Notes under the pieces: generated by a model
The model's input: only the letters and a program-made list of their open reading frames with translations
Told to the model about the DNA's origin: nothing
Database searches by the model: none
Position numbers and translations under genes: made by a program
DNA from: Falciphora oryzae
Lineage: Eukaryota > Ascomycota > Sordariomycetes > Magnaporthales > Magnaporthaceae
Reading direction: 5' to 3'
Assembly: GCA_000733355.1 (NCBI GenBank)
Contig: JNVV01000011.1
Location: 672,679-736,678, forward strand
DNA length: 64,000 nt
Part shown: positions 60,018 through 64,000 of the stretch, piece by piece
Layout of the letters: the number at the start of each line of letters is the position of its first letter
Numbering within the stretch: the first letter of the stretch is position 1

Positions 60018-60688
60018 AAGGGAATACGTGTATCTCAGAGGAAGGTAGGATAGGTGTTTGCTGTTGTCCGTGACTCTCGTGTGGTTCAACGTTGGCGGTT
60101 AGGTAGTGTAGGCAGAATCCATAACATGCTGTCAGGCTACCTTAGGTACCGAGGAGCCCTGCCACAAACAAGTTGAGACCTACCTAAATTCTTGTGTATG
60201 CGCTCCAAATCGCCCCGGCCGGAGGCGCGTTTAGCTGCTGCCTGGGGCTCCAATCAAAATTAACCCTGACTTTCCTGGTTAAAGGATTGCTCGCACTCTC
60301 GAGGACCCTCCTCTTTATCAACCACCCCAACTATTTCTGGAAGCAACTCGGACCCAAACAACCACAAACTCCCAACCACAAACAACCTCCGTCTCCGACT
60401 ACCATATTTCAACCTTACCTCCGCTAACATTTCCTTGCTAATGTTGACACAACCACTTGCAAGCCCTCTCAAGTGCCTCCGGCTCTGCAGCAAGCCCACT
60501 CAAGAACTTCATATCCGATACTCCTCTCAAGTGCCTCTGGCTCTGCAGTCAGCAAGCCCTCCTCTTCTCCGCTCCGGATCTGATCAGGCCTGCGACATCC
60601 GCCGCGCTTGAATCACCAGCGCCCTCCTCCGCATCACTCGACACGCCACCCGTGACACAGAGCAACCAGACATCATCTAGAGATCGGC
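60018..60688. other. Intergenic region and leader of the Myb-like gene
   Basis: Contains two 26-bp direct copies (60465-60490 and 60523-60548; CCTCTCAAGTGCCTC core, one mismatch), each close to an AGCAAGCC word. Located in the likely 5' leader of the gene at 60689. No gene seen. Confidence 0.5.
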
Positions 60689-61141
60689 ATGCCTCCTAAG
60701 AAGTCATCGGAAGAGAGTGTGGGCGCGTCCAAGCGTGCGACCGACAATGATCTGCGCTTTTTCGAGAGTTACCTCAAACACATGAATTCAGTCCCAGATG
60801 TGTCCTGGGACGCGGTCGCCGCGGACATGGGCCTCGCCCACGGTGGCTCGGCCCGCGAGCGGTTCCGGCAGATAAAGCAGAAGCTGGGCTGGGCAGGCCC
60901 TTCGGCGACCCCGCGGGGCAACAAGCGCAAGAGCGCTGCGGCTGCCGCCGGGGATGGTGAGGAGGGCGGCCCTCTGGAGCCCGAGACTCCTTCCAAGAAG
61001 CCCAAGACCAAGGCCGCCACCGGGGCAGGCCGCAAGAAGAAGAGCCAGGCGCCCGCCGGTGCGGTGAAAAGCGAGAATACTACCGCGGATAAAGAGAAGC
61101 GCGACGAGAGCATCGACGACGTGATGGCGGGCGAGGCGTGA
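60689..61141 (+). CDS. Small Myb/SANT-like basic protein, single exon
   Basis: 150 residues. Residues about 18-68 look like a one-repeat Myb/SANT-like fold: DNDLRFFESYLKHMN, VSWDAVAADMGLAH, then ARERFRQIKQKLGW, that is, three helices with spaced hydrophobic/aromatic positions. The rest (70-150) is Lys/Ala/Pro-rich with KKPKTK and GRKKK patches, a probable nuclear signal, and ends acidic. Such small fungal proteins are thought to bind DNA; no target known. The next gene has the same design. Confidence 0.8.
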   Translation: MPPKKSSEESVGASKRATDNDLRFFESYLKHMNSVPDVSWDAVAADMGLAHGGSARERFRQIKQKLGWAGPSATPRGNKRKSAAAAAGDGEEGGPLEPETPSKKPKTKAATGAGRKKKSQAPAGAVKSENTTADKEKRDESIDDVMAGEA

Positions 61142-61970
61142 GCGAGATCCATCTACACTCTTCATCATCTCTAGGTACCCTATCCTGATACCTTTATCAC
61201 TTTTTTCTTTATCCTTTCCTACCAGCCGCATACATGGCCTAATAATGCACCTCCCGCCCATCCTATTCTGACGACTCTCACCATCACGAACAGCAACGCG
61301 CCGGGGAGCGGAATGGGGAGCCGGGACGGCGGAGGACTTGACCTGGTGCCATACACGCACGATGTGATTTCATGTAATCAGAACCAGAGGCAACTCTATC
61401 TCTTCGTTATCAGCATTCAACCTCTGCACTCGGAATAAAGACTTGTGCGCATTTCTACAAAGGTCGAGCATTCTATTTCTCACGATTTCCCTTGTCTGTG
61501 GCGCACTTTAGCCCACAGGGCAGAAATTCAATCTGGCTCAAGTCTCTGAACAGATACGGGCGGATGCGGACAGAGACGGGCGGTCTGATGTTCTGCCTAA
61601 GAAAGCCTTAGCAGGGGTGTTGGAAAAAGAGGGTGGCTGCCGGCTGGCAGGTGGCTAAGAGAGAGCTAGAATGTGCCCGAGAGAAGAATGGCGGGCGTGC
61701 CTTCCTGATATGCTTTCATTGCGTCTCTGGGTGCACTGGCCAATAATATTTCTGATTCGACAATGACTGGATCTTTCTCGCAGGTTTGTACTTGACCACC
61801 CATGCTGGATCAACTCTGCCAGCCAAGCTGGTGTCTTATCGGTTTCCTCGTTCTCCCACCTCTCACCTAGTCCCAGAAGACGAGATCGTCAACTCGTCCT
61901 GGCCTATCTACTTTGGCCAACTTTCAAACACAGCCACAAATCAGAAAGGTATCGCCTCAACAACGCAAAG
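61142..61970. other. Intergenic region between the two Myb-like genes
   Basis: Contains the 3' flank of the first gene and the leader of the second. No other gene seen. Confidence 0.5.
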
Positions 61971-62700
61971 ATGGCTCCGCCGGACCCCAGCCTGCAGGTT
62001 CAGTTTTTGGTGACATGCATCAAGCATTGCACAGCGCCAGGCAAAGTAAGACGATAGCGAGCTACGAACAGTCGTTAACGCCCTCCATCATCCTTCAGGC
62101 ATTGGCTGATATGGGTTTGAAACCCATATAGGTTGACTTCGCTGCTGTTGCTGCCGATCTCAACGTGCCATCCAAGGCCGCGGCGTAAGGAAATCGCTGC
62201 CAGCTTCTCTCACATCATTTTTACGCGCAGAAAGATGTCACTGACCAAGAACGCAATTTCCGCGGACACGATTATTTACAGCGCGAAGCGGTACGAGCGC
62301 CTGCTGAAGGCTCACGGCGCATGGCCCCCCAGCGCAGGCGGCTCTGGTTCCAGCGCCGGCGATGACGGCACTGCGAGCGTTCCAAGCACTCCTAAGGGCA
62401 CCCCCAAGGGCAAGGGGAAGGCAGCCGCCTCCGCTACTCCTCGAGGCCGCAAGCGCAAGGACGCTGCCGACGATGACGACGATGACGAGAAGCCCGCGGC
62501 CAAGGTTTCCCGGAAGAAGAAGATTGATGTCGAGATCAAGCGGGACATTTTCGGTCTTGGTGACGACGGTGGTGGCGATCTTGGTGACGACGAGGTAGAC
62601 GAGAGTAAGTCCCGCCTCTTTCTAGCTGTTTCTTCGAGATCTTTTGATATTTTTACGAGGCCACACTGCTAATTTGGATGGAACAGAGCTCGTCGTGTAG
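61971..62700 (+). CDS. Small Myb/SANT-like basic protein, four exons
   Basis: Exons 61971-62045, 62132-62184, 62282-62604 and 62687-62700 (phases 0, 2, 1) give 154 residues. Donors are GTAAGA, GTAAGG and GTAAGT; acceptors ATATAG, TTACAG and ACAG. The domain spans three exons: LQVQFLVTCIKHC, VDFAAVAADLNVPS, then AKRYERLLKAHGAW. The tail is Gly/Ser/Lys-rich with GRKRKD and RKKKID basic patches and a DDDDDDE acidic stretch. The last exon adds only KLVV. Layout and domain spacing match the gene at 60689, supporting a tandem paralog pair. A function in DNA binding is inferred. Confidence 0.82.
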
Positions 62701-63751
62701 CGCAAGTATATGCGGAGTATTCCAGGCTAGGAAGGTGGATCGATTCTCGCCTCTTTCCGAGTCTGCACACTGCACACTGCGCTCTGCAACTCCACCACTG
62801 AAAATACGAGGCTTCGTAACAGCAACCGGTTCTTGTGGGATATTCAACCTAGACAGGACAGCTTCCGATCAACTGCCTAGATAGATGGAGCACTCTAAGA
62901 AGCCGGCTAGGCGTCTACTTGGTAGCAAACACGCACATAAAAAGGATCCATGGATGGGCAAGCAATTTGGTTTGTCGTTGAATTGTGACCCGCCGTTTCC
63001 GTGTGGACCCAAGTAAGTGGCCATCACGTGATGTAGAGCCTCAACACGGCAATTCCGCGGTGTACGGGACACAAGCCAAGACCACACCTTAACTCGACGT
63101 CAGTGGGGCTTTCAGGGAATTGGAAGTGCGCCCGCCCAGCCCACTCAAGCCGTGGCTTCCAGCGCAACTCCATCTCTGCCACCAGAGGGGCACGAGGAGA
63201 TACAGTTCGTATCCATCCCGAGACGGACGTTGCTGCTGCTTCTCTTGCCTTGGACGGGAGTGCACACATCTGTTCACATTTTCACGCACTCGCCATTTGG
63301 TTGAAACTGTGGATTCCCACTTCTTGAGCTGGTCCTCCTTCGCACCTGCCGTTGCTAGGTTGCTCGGAGACGCTTGGGCCTAGTTGGTCGTTGCCGCTAG
63401 TGCGCTTTTCTTTTCCTGAAAATTTTTCACAGTAGAGTCACTGCTTCGGGATACCGGCTGATCCAGCAAACCACAATCACTACTGACGCATTGTTCCTGG
63501 TCGCCGCACGGTTTGCACAGCAGGCCCTGCCCATCAAGGTCGCAGCAGTGACTCGGCGAGGAGGTTGGGGGGCGGCACGAACTCCACTATCTTGGTGGTG
63601 TGGGTCCTCGATTCTTATTGTGCTATTGTGCCGCGCCGCTATTGTTCACGTTGGACAATAGGGACTCGTCGGCGCTATTCAGCAGGTATTGAAGCTTGCA
63701 CGGAGTGTATGCCACGGCTGGCTGCCCCTGCTGGCGCCCTCTTTCTTCAAG
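62701..63751. other. Intergenic region
   Basis: About 1 kb between the second Myb-like gene and the partial gene at the right edge. Several short frames on both strands, none supported by splicing, composition or recognisable motifs. Confidence 0.5.
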
Positions 63752-63957
63752 ATGGAGTCCTCGAGCCAGCAAAACTTGAGATCCTTTCTCCTCTCCAACA
63801 ACATCATCCCGACTGGAACTTCTCGTCGACTTTCTCGCGCTCTTCTTCGCGTCGTCACCGCTCCAATCACGCCTCGTTCAAGCACTCAAGCCCCTGCTTT
63901 TCTCCTTGACGACTATCTTCGCGATATTGGCAACGTGCCCCCTTTCGAGCTCCTCAG
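63752..63957 (+). CDS. First exon of a gene running off the window
   Basis: ATG 63752 opens a frame MESSSQQNLRSFLLSNN that reads to LRDIGNVPPFELLR and then a stop; a CAG|GTAGGC donor at 63958 just before the stop suggests that splicing continues beyond 64000. The frame upstream lacks an ATG. The segment is too short to assign a family. Confidence 0.5.
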
Positions 63958-64000
63958 GTAGGCTCCCGCATCTACGCCCCTCTATCCGGCCTCATGTTGC

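Overview
The window is nuclear DNA from a filamentous ascomycete (Pezizomycotina, most likely Sordariomycetes; a Magnaporthales-type genome would fit, but I cannot fix a genus from sequence alone). Reasons: GC-rich genes with introns mostly of 60-130 nt carrying GTRNGT-type donors, CTRAC/CTGAY-type branch sites and YAG acceptors; fungus-type proteins (Zn2Cys6 factor, Mus7/Mms22, Sly41-like transporter, Upc2-like cluster); long pyrimidine-rich leaders; a Fot/Pogo transposon. There are 153 Ns at 23692-23844, so it is a draft assembly. All gene models below are hand-spliced, and I give exon limits where reading frame and splice sites agree.

Layout. 1-28.7 kb is ordinary gene space: a coiled-coil protein (1260-3396,+), a large basic uncharacterised protein (5283-7561,+), an F-box/LRR-like protein (9130-11406,+), the PRC2 subunit SUZ12 with a C-terminal PHD finger (13149-15554,+), a triose-phosphate-transporter/Sly41-like membrane protein (18063-19759,-), the U2 snRNP protein SF3B2/Cus1 (21231-23138,+), ORC5 (24594-26393,-) and a Zn2Cys6 regulator (27028-28689,+).

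28.7-40.2 kb is a transposon island: a decayed Gypsy-type element lacking a visible reverse transcriptase, three solo LTRs of one family, one solo LTR of a second family, a 46-bp-TIR element, one copy of a new-looking 0.2-0.3 kb inverted-repeat element (its second copy is at 20.4 kb), and an apparently intact 1840-bp Fot/Pogo transposon with a DD35D transposase. Between 37.48 and 40.15 kb a short A/T-rich repeat array is interrupted by four separate insertions. For the two solo LTRs the empty site can be rebuilt from sister repeat units with the target duplication removed; the 627-bp insertion fits the same test more loosely.

40.6-64 kb is gene space again: F1-ATPase beta ATP2 (40695-43175,-), glycogen branching enzyme GLC3 (43847-46682,-), mitochondrial ClpX/Mcx1 (48511-50383,+), cytochrome c oxidase subunit COX5/COX4 (50815-51725,-), the replication-repair scaffold Mus7/Mms22 (53272-60017,+), two small Myb/SANT-like basic proteins that look like tandem paralogs (60689-61141 and 61971-62700,+), and the first exon of a gene cut by the window edge (63752-63957,+). 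Three of these are mitochondrial (ATP2, ClpX, COX5), and three act on DNA or chromatin across the window (SUZ12, ORC5, Mus7); I see no pathway cluster. No tRNA, rRNA or CRISPR was found.
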